Source: an uncultured Bacteroidota bacterium
GTDB taxonomy: Bacteria; Bacteroidota; Bacteroidia; Chitinophagales; Chitinophagaceae
Assembly: GCA_903854725.1 (NCBI GenBank)
Contig: CAINWZ010000022.1
Location: 1-40,173 of the forward strand
DNA length: 40,173 bases
Direction: 5' to 3'
Part shown: piece by piece, positions 1-7,092 of the stretch
How positions within the stretch are numbered: the stretch's first letter is position 1
How the letters are laid out: the number at the start of each line of letters is the position of its first letter
Translations under genes and position numbers: made by a program
Notes under the pieces: model-generated
What the model saw: the letters and a program-made list of their open reading frames with translations, nothing else
Database searches by the model: none
What the model was told of the DNA's origin: nothing

Positions 1-1
1 C

Positions 2-679
2 AATTCCGACTTAAATTTTTGTACTGCTGGTTTTAATTTTTCTTTTGCTGGCATAGATGCTACAGCAAAGCCAGAATTTGCCTATAAAACTTCACGTACT
101 ACGCTAGAAGGAAAAACATATACTCAAACTATTGGTTTAGCGCAACCTACTAAGGCTAGTCCTGTATATAATACAGATGAATTGTATTATGGCAATAATA
201 AAAACACAGTAGAATTTGCTGATAATTTACAATATGCTATTTCACCTAACAAACTAGATTTAGGGGGTAAAGATGCTTGTGGTAAAACTTTTAATTTTCA
301 AGTAACACCCATTGTTGGCTTAAGTAAATATAATCTTTTAGTCACAGCAGGATGTAGTGGAAAAAACATATCTATTGCGCCCTCTTTAATGTTATTATAC
401 AAAAAGAATGGTAGCGCCAATTATGGAGGTTTAACATTTGAAAATGGATCAGCTACTGTTTATTTAGCAGATAAAACGAACTATGATATTTCTGGTAACT
501 ATAATAATAATAGATTTAATTTTAGTTTTTCAACTGATTTATCAAATACAGAAGCTATGAGACAGGCGTCTTTAAATAGTAATCCTGATTTTAAAGATGT
601 AACTTTTACAAAAGATGTTTTAGATCCTTTAAAACTAAAAGTAACGCTTCTTTATAAAGAAAATGCTTGTCCTTTTTAA
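2..679 (+). CDS. Unknown secreted-type protein, 5' end outside window
   Basis: The reading frame is open from the left edge (position 2) to the TAA at 677-679, giving 225 C-terminal residues. The first internal start-like codon in frame is TTG at 182, but nothing upstream breaks the frame, so the real start lies outside the window. The visible part is rich in Asn, Thr, Ser, Tyr and Gly with alternating polar and hydrophobic residues, as in beta-rich exported Bacteroidota proteins. It holds four cysteines, the last in the C-terminal Cys-Pro-Phe. I recognise no domain and assign no function. It ends one base before the convergent DoxX-like gene, with no terminator between them. The reading frame is well supported; the extracellular location is a guess from composition because the signal peptide region is missing. 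Confidence 0.7.
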   Translation, partial: NSDLNFCTAGFNFSFAGIDATAKPEFAYKTSRTTLEGKTYTQTIGLAQPTKASPVYNTDELYYGNNKNTVEFADNLQYAISPNKLDLGGKDACGKTFNFQVTPIVGLSKYNLLVTAGCSGKNISIAPSLMLLYKKNGSANYGGLTFENGSATVYLADKTNYDISGNYNNNRFNFSFSTDLSNTEAMRQASLNSNPDFKDVTFTKDVLDPLKLKVTLLYKENACPF

Positions 680-680
680 A

Positions 681-1100
681 CTAATCGCTTTGTTCGAAGT
701 GTAATTGTTGGTGATGGGCGCCTGCTGCTATATGTAAGGCAAAAGCACCAATGGCAGTATTGTTTAAAATATTGATTAATGCAAATGTGCGCATATCGGC
801 CATGGCTGCATTAAAAAAATTGGGTACATGTACCGTAATTACAAAAAAGAATAAGAAAAAAGACAATAAGTAACTTGCTATTTTAACATAGTAGTTAGTG
901 ATAAAGGATATACCCACTAGTATAAAGCAAGTGCCCACTAAATAGGCCCATTTGATACCACCTGGTAAAAAATAGGGTACATACACTAGTAAATCATCTG
1001 GTTTGGTTAAATGGTATACTCCAATACAAATTAAGACTGCCGCTAAAATGTAAATGGAAATACGAGAGAAAATGTGGTATTTGGTTAAATCAATTCTCAT
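681..1100 (-). CDS. DoxX-like four-helix membrane protein
   Basis: This 139-residue protein has about four hydrophobic segments (roughly residues 12-29, 48-66, 71-90 and 105-127) separated by short loops, which is the size and layout of DoxX/MauE-like small membrane proteins. The segment following the first helix, with a Pro-Tyr-x-x-Pro-Gly-Gly turn, resembles DoxX-family proteins of Bacteroidota. Members are placed in the inner membrane; some are linked to quinone or thiol redox chemistry, but no catalytic residue here allows a firm function. The C-terminus is His-rich (His-His-Gln-Gln-Leu-His). The start is the ATG at 1100, directly before the first helix. It is a single-gene unit, convergent with the preceding unknown gene. 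Confidence 0.6.
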   Translation of the reverse strand: MRIDLTKYHIFSRISIYILAAVLICIGVYHLTKPDDLLVYVPYFLPGGIKWAYLVGTCFILVGISFITNYYVKIASYLLSFFLFFFVITVHVPNFFNAAMADMRTFALINILNNTAIGAFALHIAAGAHHQQLHFEQSD

Positions 1101-1207
1101 AATAGTAGGTTTTAATACTTTAAATTACAAGATATCAATAGGGGAAAAACTGATTTTGGTTAGGTAATGGGGTGATATTAGTTCCTCAAGCTTACCCAAA
1201 GCCTTTC

Positions 1208-1296
1208 AAGGATACCGATACTCGGTATCCTTTGCTTTTGTCATTCTCGTCTGCTTACACAAGCGAGTTTGTGACGCTTCCTTAAATGACAAAAGC
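1208..1296. repeat. Nested inverted repeats downstream of tRNA-Arg
   Basis: Two perfect inverted repeats lie in non-coding DNA. An 11-bp stem (arms 1208-1218 and 1222-1232, 3-nt loop) is followed at once by a 12-bp repeat with arms 1234-1245 and 1285-1296. Within the 39-nt interval lie smaller pairings: GCTT with AAGC around ACAC near 1252-1263, and AAGCG 1261-1265 with CGCTT 1275-1279. The second 12-bp arm overlaps the 5' arm of the tRNA terminator (1292-1303), so the two structures exclude each other. I see no open frame of useful length here. The repeats are directly visible; any role as terminator, attenuator or small RNA is unproven. Confidence 0.6.
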
Positions 1297-1319
1297 CTCT
1301 CACTTTCGTGAGAGGCTTT
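1288..1319 (-). terminator. Rho-independent terminator of tRNA-Arg
   Basis: On the minus strand a perfect 12-bp stem (plus-strand arms 1292-1303 and 1308-1319) closes a GAAA tetraloop and runs into TTTTGTC. It begins two bases after the tRNA 3' end, which fits a single-gene tRNA transcript. The plus strand has no T-run after the stem, so it is a terminator in one direction only. Confidence 0.75.
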
Positions 1320-1320
1320 G

Positions 1321-1394
1321 TGATTCGGATTGGATTCGAACCAATGGCCCTCATCTTAGAAGGATGACGCTCTATCCAGCTGAGCTACCGAACC
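1321..1394 (-). tRNA. tRNA-Arg (anticodon UCU)
   Basis: A full 74-nt cloverleaf can be drawn. The acceptor stem is GGTTCGG with CCGAATC (one G-U pair), the D-arm carries AGCTCAGCTGGATAGAGC, the anticodon stem TCATC/GATGA holds the loop CTTCTAA, and the T-arm is ATTGG-TTCGAAT-CCAAT, with discriminator A at 1321. The anticodon TCT reads AGA/AGG, the favoured arginine codons of an AT-rich genome. The 3' CCA is not encoded (the next bases read CAA), so it must be added after transcription. Its own promoter lies upstream at 1413-1444 and a strong terminator directly downstream. Confidence 0.97.
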
Positions 1395-1412
1395 TTATCT
1401 TTTCTTAGGCTG

Positions 1413-1444
1413 CAAATTTAATGAAAAATAAGCCTGATTTCAAA
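1413..1444 (-). promoter_or_regulatory. Promoter of tRNA-Arg
   Basis: Read on the minus strand: TTTG (complement of 1441-1444), exactly 20 nt, then TAAATTTG (complement of 1413-1420). This matches the Bacteroidota sigma-70 pattern of a -33 TTTG and a -7 TAnnTTTG in every fixed position. The expected transcription start falls near 1406, about 12 nt before the tRNA 5' end. It sits in the short gap after the tcdA stop codon, so the tRNA need not depend on read-through. Confidence 0.85.
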
Positions 1445-1461
1445 GAAAATAGGGCTATAAA

Positions 1462-2187
1462 TCAATCTATTGCCATTAAATCTCTAATGACCACACTTGC
1501 CACTGTGCAACCGAAAATAGCAGGCATATAGCTTAAAGTTCCAATGATTGACTTCTTGGGGTAGGCATTCTCCGTTTCAATTATTTTAGTTTGATCTGGC
1601 TTTTCAGGACTAAATACCACTTTCAACCCTTTTTTAATACCTAAGGCTTGTAAACGTTTTCTTACATATCTAGCCAAATTACATTCATAGGATTTGGAAA
1701 GATCTGTGACTTTGATTTGTGAAGGGTCTAGTTTTCCACCTGCACCCATTGAACTTACAATAGGTAATTTTCTGTCCATACAAGCTTTAATTAAATCTAC
1801 TTTCGCAGACAAAGTGTCAATACAATCTACTATATAATCCCATTTTTCTTTTTCAATTAAAGCAATTGTTTTTTCGTCCTGCATAAAGTCTTCAATAATT
1901 GTTAAATCTAGTAGGGGATTGATATCTAATAATCTTGCCGCTAATACTTTTGCTTTGGGCATTTTAACAGTAGATTGTAAAGCAGGAATTTGTCTATTAA
2001 TATTGCTTTCATCTATAATATCATTGTCTACAATAGTCATCTTTCCAATACCTGCTCTTGCAATCATTTCGGCACAAATACCACCCACACCACCCAAGCC
2101 AATAACAAGTACATTTTTAGTCATTAATTTTTCTACCTGCTCGTCTCCTAACATTAATTGTGTTCTGCTCATCCAATAAGGTATCAT
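1462..2187 (-). CDS. tcdA: tRNA threonylcarbamoyladenosine dehydratase TcdA
   Basis: TcdA (CsdL/YgdL) is an E1-like enzyme that uses ATP to cyclise t6A at position 37 of ANN-decoding tRNAs to ct6A. The 241-residue protein shows the ThiF/MoeB Rossmann fold: a Gly-rich nucleotide motif at residues 30-35 (GLGGVG), an acidic strand end VDNDIID, the INRQ arginine motif that holds ATP phosphates, then DCIDTLSAK. The stretch SMGAGGKLDPSQIKVTDLSKS separates TcdA from MoeB, ThiF and ubiquitin E1 proteins, and the zinc CxxC pairs of MoeB are absent. The ATG at 2187 is used; Met6 is possible. It is divergent from the beta-propeller gene and lies upstream of tRNA-Arg(UCU), itself an ANN decoder and hence a potential t6A substrate. 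Confidence 0.92.
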   Translation of the reverse strand: MIPYWMSRTQLMLGDEQVEKLMTKNVLVIGLGGVGGICAEMIARAGIGKMTIVDNDIIDESNINRQIPALQSTVKMPKAKVLAARLLDINPLLDLTIIEDFMQDEKTIALIEKEKWDYIVDCIDTLSAKVDLIKACMDRKLPIVSSMGAGGKLDPSQIKVTDLSKSYECNLARYVRKRLQALGIKKGLKVVFSPEKPDQTKIIETENAYPKKSIIGTLSYMPAIFGCTVASVVIRDLMAID

Positions 2188-2220
2188 ATCGTATCTTTAA
2201 GAAGTTAAAATAGTAGTACT

Positions 2221-3285
2221 ATGAAAAAGTTTCAAATATTTGTTATTGCTTTTTTGGTGTTATTTCAAAATAGCTTTGCGCAAAATTCGGGTAATAATTC
2301 CATAAAAATACTTACTCAGCAAAAAGGGGTAAGTATTAGAGGCTTATCTGTTCCTACTGTGAATACAGTTTGGGCTAGTGGTAGCAAAGGAAGTATTGCT
2401 AAATCGGTGAACGGGGGAATAGATTTCGAATGGATGCAAGTAAAAGGATATGAAACAAGAGATTTTAGATCTATTCATGCATGGAATGAACAGGAGGCTG
2501 TAATTGTGGCTGTAGCTGCACCAGCAGTTATATTAAAAACTAAAGATGGTGGAATGACCTGGTATAAAGTATATGAAAATACAGATACTTTAATGTTTTT
2601 AGACGCTATTCATTTTAGCAATCAAAACAATGGTTTAATAGTGGGAGATCCTATTAATAATCGCATCTTTTTATTACATACAAATGATATGGGAGAACAT
2701 TGGAATGAAGCAGCTCCCGATTATTTTAAAACTCCTTTAGCAAAAGGGGAAGCATTTTTTGCATCCAGCAGTTCTAATTTAGTAGCACTAAATAATCAAC
2801 AATTTTTAGTATCAGGCGGTTTAACAAGTAGGTTATGGATAAATGGAGAAGCGATGGATTTGCCCATTGTTCAAGGTGGAAAATCTACCGGGGCAAATAG
2901 TATGGCTATTTCACCCAATGGAAATAGAATTATGATAGTAGGGGGAGATTTTATGAAAGATACTAGTCGTCGTTTAAATGCTGTAGGCTTGGAATTATTT
3001 CTTACTCCTAATTCTGATAACAAATGGCAATCTATTACAAAACAAAATTGGAAAATAGATACTAAAATGGGTTATCCAAATGGTTACCGATCTGGTGTAG
3101 CATATATCACCAATAATATGCTAATTACATGCGGCACTTCGGGCGTTGATATTTCTAAAGACAAAGGAAAAAATTGGGATTTAATATCAACTGAAAGCTT
3201 CCATGTTGTTCGTAAACAACCTTCTATACAAGGTGCATTTTTAGCTGGATCAGGTGGAAGAATTGGTTATATAAAATTGGACTAA
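2221..3285 (+). CDS. Secreted Asp-box (Ycf48/sialidase-type) beta-propeller protein
   Basis: The 354-residue protein opens with a Sec signal peptide (Lys-Lys, hydrophobic core, cleavage probably after Ser-Phe-Ala at about residue 20). The rest is a repeat protein with Asp-box turns (S/T-x-D/N-x-G-x-x-W type) in at least four places: SVNGGIDFEW, TKDGGMTWYK, TNDMGEHW and SKDKGKNWDL. These turns mark blades of BNR/sialidase-like and Ycf48-like propellers. Automated annotation often calls such Bacteroidota proteins 'oxidoreductase', but no cofactor motif is visible; binding or scaffolding in the periplasm or outside the cell is more likely. It has no sialidase Arg triad that I can identify. The start follows the divergent tcdA start by about 30 nt. 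Confidence 0.75.
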   Translation: MKKFQIFVIAFLVLFQNSFAQNSGNNSIKILTQQKGVSIRGLSVPTVNTVWASGSKGSIAKSVNGGIDFEWMQVKGYETRDFRSIHAWNEQEAVIVAVAAPAVILKTKDGGMTWYKVYENTDTLMFLDAIHFSNQNNGLIVGDPINNRIFLLHTNDMGEHWNEAAPDYFKTPLAKGEAFFASSSSNLVALNNQQFLVSGGLTSRLWINGEAMDLPIVQGGKSTGANSMAISPNGNRIMIVGGDFMKDTSRRLNAVGLELFLTPNSDNKWQSITKQNWKIDTKMGYPNGYRSGVAYITNNMLITCGTSGVDISKDKGKNWDLISTESFHVVRKQPSIQGAFLAGSGGRIGYIKLD

Positions 3286-3286
3286 T

Positions 3287-3306
3287 TGGTAAAACCTTAC
3301 CATTTT
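3287..3306 (+). terminator. Weak terminator-like hairpin after the propeller gene
   Basis: TGGTAA (3287-3292) pairs with TTACCA (3297-3302) around AACC and is followed by TTTT. The stem is only 6 bp, so this is a possible rather than a convincing terminator. It begins one base after the stop codon. Confidence 0.4.
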
Positions 3307-3386
3307 AACTAATAATACTAGTTAGGATAGAAAATGATTTTTAGTTTTCAATACTTAGCGTACCTTAGTAATGATTAAAAATGTAA

Positions 3387-3677
3387 ATGAAAAAATACCA
3401 AGCAATTATATCTTTTGAAATGGATGAGGAATTTATGTCTTTTGTTCCTCCTCATCGCACTTATATCAATTATTTATTGAATAAAGGTATTATAGACAGT
3501 TATGCTGTTAGCATGGAAACTCAAAATTCTTGGATCACTATTAACGCCAATACCAAAAAAGAAGTAAAAGATTACTTAGATAAATCACCTCTTAGTAAGT
3601 ATTGGAACTATGAAATAGTAGAGCTTTTTGTATATGATAGTCAATCTACTAGGCTTCCGGCTGTACAATTAAATTAA
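3387..3677 (+). CDS. Small YciI/muconolactone-isomerase-like protein
   Basis: This 96-residue soluble protein begins MKKYQAII and has the strand-helix-strand pattern of a dimeric alpha/beta-barrel (ferredoxin-like) protein: a first strand, the segment PPHRTYINYLLNKGII resembling the helix of YciI-like proteins, then a strand SYAVSMET and a closing EIVELFVYD strand. The His in the first helix is where YciI-type proteins often carry one. I infer the fold from pattern only; no reaction can be assigned. The ATG at 3387 is preferred because the upstream ATG at 3381 is followed at once by a stop. It stands alone between the propeller gene and tRNA-Val. Confidence 0.5.
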   Translation: MKKYQAIISFEMDEEFMSFVPPHRTYINYLLNKGIIDSYAVSMETQNSWITINANTKKEVKDYLDKSPLSKYWNYEIVELFVYDSQSTRLPAVQLN

Positions 3678-3688
3678 ATCACCTTTTT

Positions 3689-3720
3689 TTTGGGGATTTC
3701 CTATTTGCCCCTTATTTTTG
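3689..3720 (+). promoter_or_regulatory. Promoter of tRNA-Val
   Basis: TTTG at 3689-3692, 20 nt, then TATTTTTG at 3713-3720: a full match to the Bacteroidota -33/-7 consensus. Transcription would begin near 3726, a few bases before the tRNA 5' end at 3733. Confidence 0.85.
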
Positions 3721-3732
3721 CACTCCTCAAAA

Positions 3733-3807
3733 GGGGGCATAGCTCAGTTGGTTTAGAGCATCTGCCTTACAAGCAGAGGGTCCGCGGTTCGAACCCGTGT
3801 GCCCCCA
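3733..3807 (+). tRNA. tRNA-Val (anticodon UAC)
   Basis: A 75-nt cloverleaf: acceptor GGGGGCA with TGCCCCC, D-arm AGCTCAGTTGGTTTAGAGC, anticodon stem TCTGC/GCAGA with loop CTTACAA, T-arm CGCGG-TTCGAAC-CCGTG, discriminator A. The anticodon TAC reads GUA/GUG and, if the wobble U is modified, further Val codons. CCA is not encoded (the following bases are CAG). It is flanked by its own promoter and terminator. Confidence 0.97.
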
Positions 3808-3820
3808 CAGAATAACAGAA

Positions 3821-3855
3821 AGGGTTTCAAGCAATTGAAGCCCTTTTTGCTTTTT
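3821..3855 (+). terminator. Rho-independent terminator of tRNA-Val
   Basis: AGGGTTTCAA (3821-3830) pairs with TTGAAGCCCT (3835-3844), one G-U pair, around a GCAA tetraloop, followed by TTTTTGCTTTTT. It lies 13 nt after the tRNA and just before the -7-like box of the next gene. Confidence 0.85.
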
Positions 3856-3871
3856 AAAGTACCTTTATTAC

Positions 3872-5068
3872 ATGCAAGTTTTTACCACTCCCCAAAAAAT
3901 TATTATTACCTGCCATAAATGGTTAGCTGTTTCCTTACAAAAAGAAGTGGTTGCCCTTGGATTTGTGCCTGATCGCGTTTTTCAAACGGGAGTAGAATTA
4001 ACGGGTACAGTGCAGGATTGTATTCGACTCAATTTAAATCTAAGATGTGCTAGTCAAGTGATGTATTCTTTAAAGTCATTTATTTGCAATGATCCTAATG
4101 AACTCTATAATAATCTTATAAATATTCATTGGGAGAAGGTAATTGCCCCCAATGGATACTTTTCTGTCACCAGCAATGTGTTTCATCCAACCATCTCTAC
4201 CAATTTATTTGCCAATTTAAGGGTAAAAGATGCAATTGTAGATAGAATGCGTGAAATCACCAATCAACGTCCTTCTACAGGCTCTGAATTATCTGGAGCC
4301 GTGGTATATTTATTTTGGAAGAATGAGGAAGCTGAAGTTTTTTTAGACACTTCTGGCGAAACCTTGGCGAAACATGGTTACCGTAAATTACCAGGTACTG
4401 CACCCATGTTAGAAGCATTGGCAGCGGCAACCATTCTCTCCACTAAATGGGATCGAAAATCGGCATTTGTAAATCCTATGTGTGGTTCTGGCACCTTGGC
4501 GATTGAAGCTGCCTTAATTGCTACGAATAGAGTACCTGGTTTATTGAGAACCCATTATGCTTTTATGCATATTCTCGGCTATCAAAAAGAAATGTATGAA
4601 GTAGAAAATGCAAAATTAAAAGAACAAATTATTAAAATACCAGGGCTACAAATTATTGCTTCAGATATTAGTAAACGTGCTACAGAAATTGCAAAAACAA
4701 ATGCTACGTTAGCAGGAGTAGACCATTTAATATATTTTCAAGACTGTGATTTTGAAAATACAAATGTGCCCACTGCATCTGATGGTGCTGTAGTAATGTT
4801 TAATCCTGAATATGGAGAAAGATTAGGTGAAGAATTAGAATTAGAAGCTACCTATGCTCGTATGGGTGACTTTTTAAAGAATAATTGCAAGGGCTATACA
4901 GGATATATTTTTACGGGCAATTTAGAATTAGCCAAGAAAGTAAGATTAAAGCCAAGCCGAAGGATTGAATTTTACAATGCCACAATAGATTGTCGTTTAC
5001 TAGAGTATGAATTATACGCAGGCACCAAAAGAGTAGAAAAAAAGACAGAAGATATTCCCGTTATTTAA
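3872..5068 (+). CDS. THUMP-domain RNA methyltransferase (RlmL N-domain/TrmN-like)
   Basis: This 398-residue protein joins an N-terminal THUMP-type RNA-binding region (about residues 8-165) to a class I SAM-dependent methyltransferase domain. The SAM-binding loop is NPMCGSGTLAIEAA at residues 201-214, and the acidic strand end is IIASDIS near 263. The family methylates N2 of guanosine in 23S rRNA (RlmL, G2445) or tRNA (Trm14/TrmN); the overall pattern favours the RlmL-like group without the second RlmK module. The catalytic motif, normally Asn-Pro-Pro-Tyr-Gly, reads Asn-Pro-Glu-Tyr-Gly at 311-315, a point noted separately. The gene follows the tRNA-Val terminator, with TACCTTTA ending 4 nt before the ATG. 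Its end overlaps the convergent membrane enzyme by 8 nt. Confidence 0.85.
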   Translation: MQVFTTPQKIIITCHKWLAVSLQKEVVALGFVPDRVFQTGVELTGTVQDCIRLNLNLRCASQVMYSLKSFICNDPNELYNNLINIHWEKVIAPNGYFSVTSNVFHPTISTNLFANLRVKDAIVDRMREITNQRPSTGSELSGAVVYLFWKNEEAEVFLDTSGETLAKHGYRKLPGTAPMLEALAAATILSTKWDRKSAFVNPMCGSGTLAIEAALIATNRVPGLLRTHYAFMHILGYQKEMYEVENAKLKEQIIKIPGLQIIASDISKRATEIAKTNATLAGVDHLIYFQDCDFENTNVPTASDGAVVMFNPEYGERLGEELELEATYARMGDFLKNNCKGYTGYIFTGNLELAKKVRLKPSRRIEFYNATIDCRLLEYELYAGTKRVEKKTEDIPVI

Positions 5069-7076
5069 CAGGTACTTTTTGATTGTGAATTAACATGTAT
5101 TTCGATGTTTCGAAAATCATTTTTGTTAATTGCTTCATTTGAAGTTGAATACTATCGTTTCGAACTTTTTCATTGTTTACCACACTTTCAAAAATGGGTT
5201 GACCAGCATTTTTAAGTTGATAGCCAAAATAATATTCATTATTTAAAACACCAATTTGTTGGTTAAAATCGTCGTATAAAAAAATGGTATTAGCAGATGA
5301 TTTTTGTACCGTATTAAAAACGTTTTTACCCATGGTGGTATTAGTATAAGCTATATTACATAAGGAGGCAATACTTGGCATAACATCTATTTGGGAAACG
5401 GGTGTAGCATATTCTTTTGCTTTTAATAGGGAGGGAGCATAAAATAAAAAGGGAATGTGCATATTCGTTAAACCTTGTTCTGTAAATGTTTTAGGCAACA
5501 TAGTACCTGCATCCCCTTTAATGCCATGGTCACCAATAAATACAAATAAGGTTTCTTTAAAATATTTTTCCTTCTTAGCCGCTTCTATGAATTGTTCTAT
5601 ACAAAAATCGGTATATCTAAAAGCATTGTATTCGTCGTTGTTTTCAAATCCAAATTTTATTAAAGAATCCTTGGTAACGGTCTTTTTCTTAAATATTTTT
5701 AAATCTTCAGCAGGGATGGTATAGGGGCGATGATTGTCTGCAGTTTGAATAATAGCAAAGAATGGTTTTGTATTAGTGCTTAGTTTCTTATTAGCTTCCA
5801 TGAAAAGATCTTTATCACTGATGCCCCAAACATTAATTTCGCTAGACTGATATTTACCTTGTTCATAAATATTCAAATCAGGAATATTAATTGTTAATAC
5901 TCCTCTAATATTGGCCCAACTAGTACTGCCTCCTAAAAAATAATATTTCTCATAATTTTTAAAGTCTGAAATAATAGTATGTTGATCTACTGCTAATGGA
6001 TTACGGCTAGATGTTTTCCCTTCCAATATATCTGGCGTACCAGTAATAGCTGCCCAAACACCTCTTGCAGTTCCATAGGCAGGAGAAAAAGCCCTATTAA
6101 AATAGACACCTTGCTTTTTCATTTCATTAAAATAAGGCGTCGTGTTTAAAGGGTTTCCTATCATAGAACTTTTATAAGCCGAGAAGGATTCGCAAATTAC
6201 TAATACTACATTTTTAATTTTTGGAGCAATAGTATCATTTTCAAGAGGGAGATATTTTCTCGAAAATTGAAAATTAAGAGAATCTCTATCAGATACAGGC
6301 ATATCTAAATAATCAGCTAAAAGGGTGTAATTATTTTTAATAAACTCGGTATCAATGGTAGCAGTTCTAAAATTGAGGGTACTAAAAAAAGATTGCATTG
6401 GATTCAATGCTACATTGGCTTTGTAATCACTTCCTAAACTATACGCATCACTCCATCTTAATGGATACTGGCCACCTGAATAAATAACATTGCCAATAGC
6501 ACTATAAAGAAGTAGTATAAAAAATAATCCCTGTATCAATGCATTTTTCAATTTGTTATTGAGCTGTTCCTGTAAACAACTTAATGTATAAGTAAAAAGA
6601 ACAAATTTGTAAAAAGCAAATTCAACAATAATAAATACTAGTAGTATCCATAAAATGGGGTAAGATTGCCACATCATTTGCAAAGAGATGAGTGGATTGT
6701 CTATATAGCTTAGTATGCTTGCATTAAGTCTTTGATGCACATAGGCGTAATGAATAAAATCGGTCGTATAAAATAAAAGAAGAAGGGTGCTAAAAACCAT
6801 CCAGGTTATGATGGCTATTTTTTTACCTATTTTTTGCTTAAAAGGATGAAGTGGTTTTATAAATGATAAAAGTAAAGTAACCATCATCATAATAGTTACA
6901 TACCTCAGATCATATCTAAAGCCTAATATATAAGCAGATTGTAAATGATGGTCTGTTGATGTAGGCGCAGGAAATTTATAAACGAATACAATACGAATAA
7001 AACTCATTAATAATAAAAAACCAAGCCCAGAAAGCAATGTCCAAATAATGGTTTTAGGTAATATTATTTTTTTCAT
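5061..7076 (-). CDS. LTA-synthase-like membrane phosphotransferase/sulfatase-fold enzyme
   Basis: The 671-residue protein has five N-terminal membrane helices (about residues 10-33, 57-74, 86-105, 141-166 and 180-200) and a large extracytoplasmic alkaline-phosphatase-superfamily domain, the plan of LtaS and related phosphoglycerol or phosphoethanolamine transferases. Active-site elements are visible: Glu296 in VICESFS (metal ligand), Thr336 in YGTARG (likely nucleophile), His449 in TADNHRPYT and Asp516-His517 in IGDHG. Bacteroidota have no lipoteichoic acid, so the acceptor is probably a lipid or a glycan of the envelope; the true donor and acceptor are unknown. It is the last gene of a run behind the ykgJ-like and NamZ genes, 16 nt after NamZ, which supports a cell-wall or envelope role. 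Confidence 0.8.
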   Translation of the reverse strand: MKKIILPKTIIWTLLSGLGFLLLMSFIRIVFVYKFPAPTSTDHHLQSAYILGFRYDLRYVTIMMMVTLLLSFIKPLHPFKQKIGKKIAIITWMVFSTLLLLFYTTDFIHYAYVHQRLNASILSYIDNPLISLQMMWQSYPILWILLVFIIVEFAFYKFVLFTYTLSCLQEQLNNKLKNALIQGLFFILLLYSAIGNVIYSGGQYPLRWSDAYSLGSDYKANVALNPMQSFFSTLNFRTATIDTEFIKNNYTLLADYLDMPVSDRDSLNFQFSRKYLPLENDTIAPKIKNVVLVICESFSAYKSSMIGNPLNTTPYFNEMKKQGVYFNRAFSPAYGTARGVWAAITGTPDILEGKTSSRNPLAVDQHTIISDFKNYEKYYFLGGSTSWANIRGVLTINIPDLNIYEQGKYQSSEINVWGISDKDLFMEANKKLSTNTKPFFAIIQTADNHRPYTIPAEDLKIFKKKTVTKDSLIKFGFENNDEYNAFRYTDFCIEQFIEAAKKEKYFKETLFVFIGDHGIKGDAGTMLPKTFTEQGLTNMHIPFLFYAPSLLKAKEYATPVSQIDVMPSIASLCNIAYTNTTMGKNVFNTVQKSSANTIFLYDDFNQQIGVLNNEYYFGYQLKNAGQPIFESVVNNEKVRNDSIQLQMKQLTKMIFETSKYMLIHNQKVPVK

Positions 7077-7092
7077 ATTATATAATCATCTT

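Noticed and set aside
1321..1394. tRNA-Arg as attachment site of an integrated element
   Set aside because: No duplicate of the tRNA 3' end, no integrase and no foreign gene block are found in the window.
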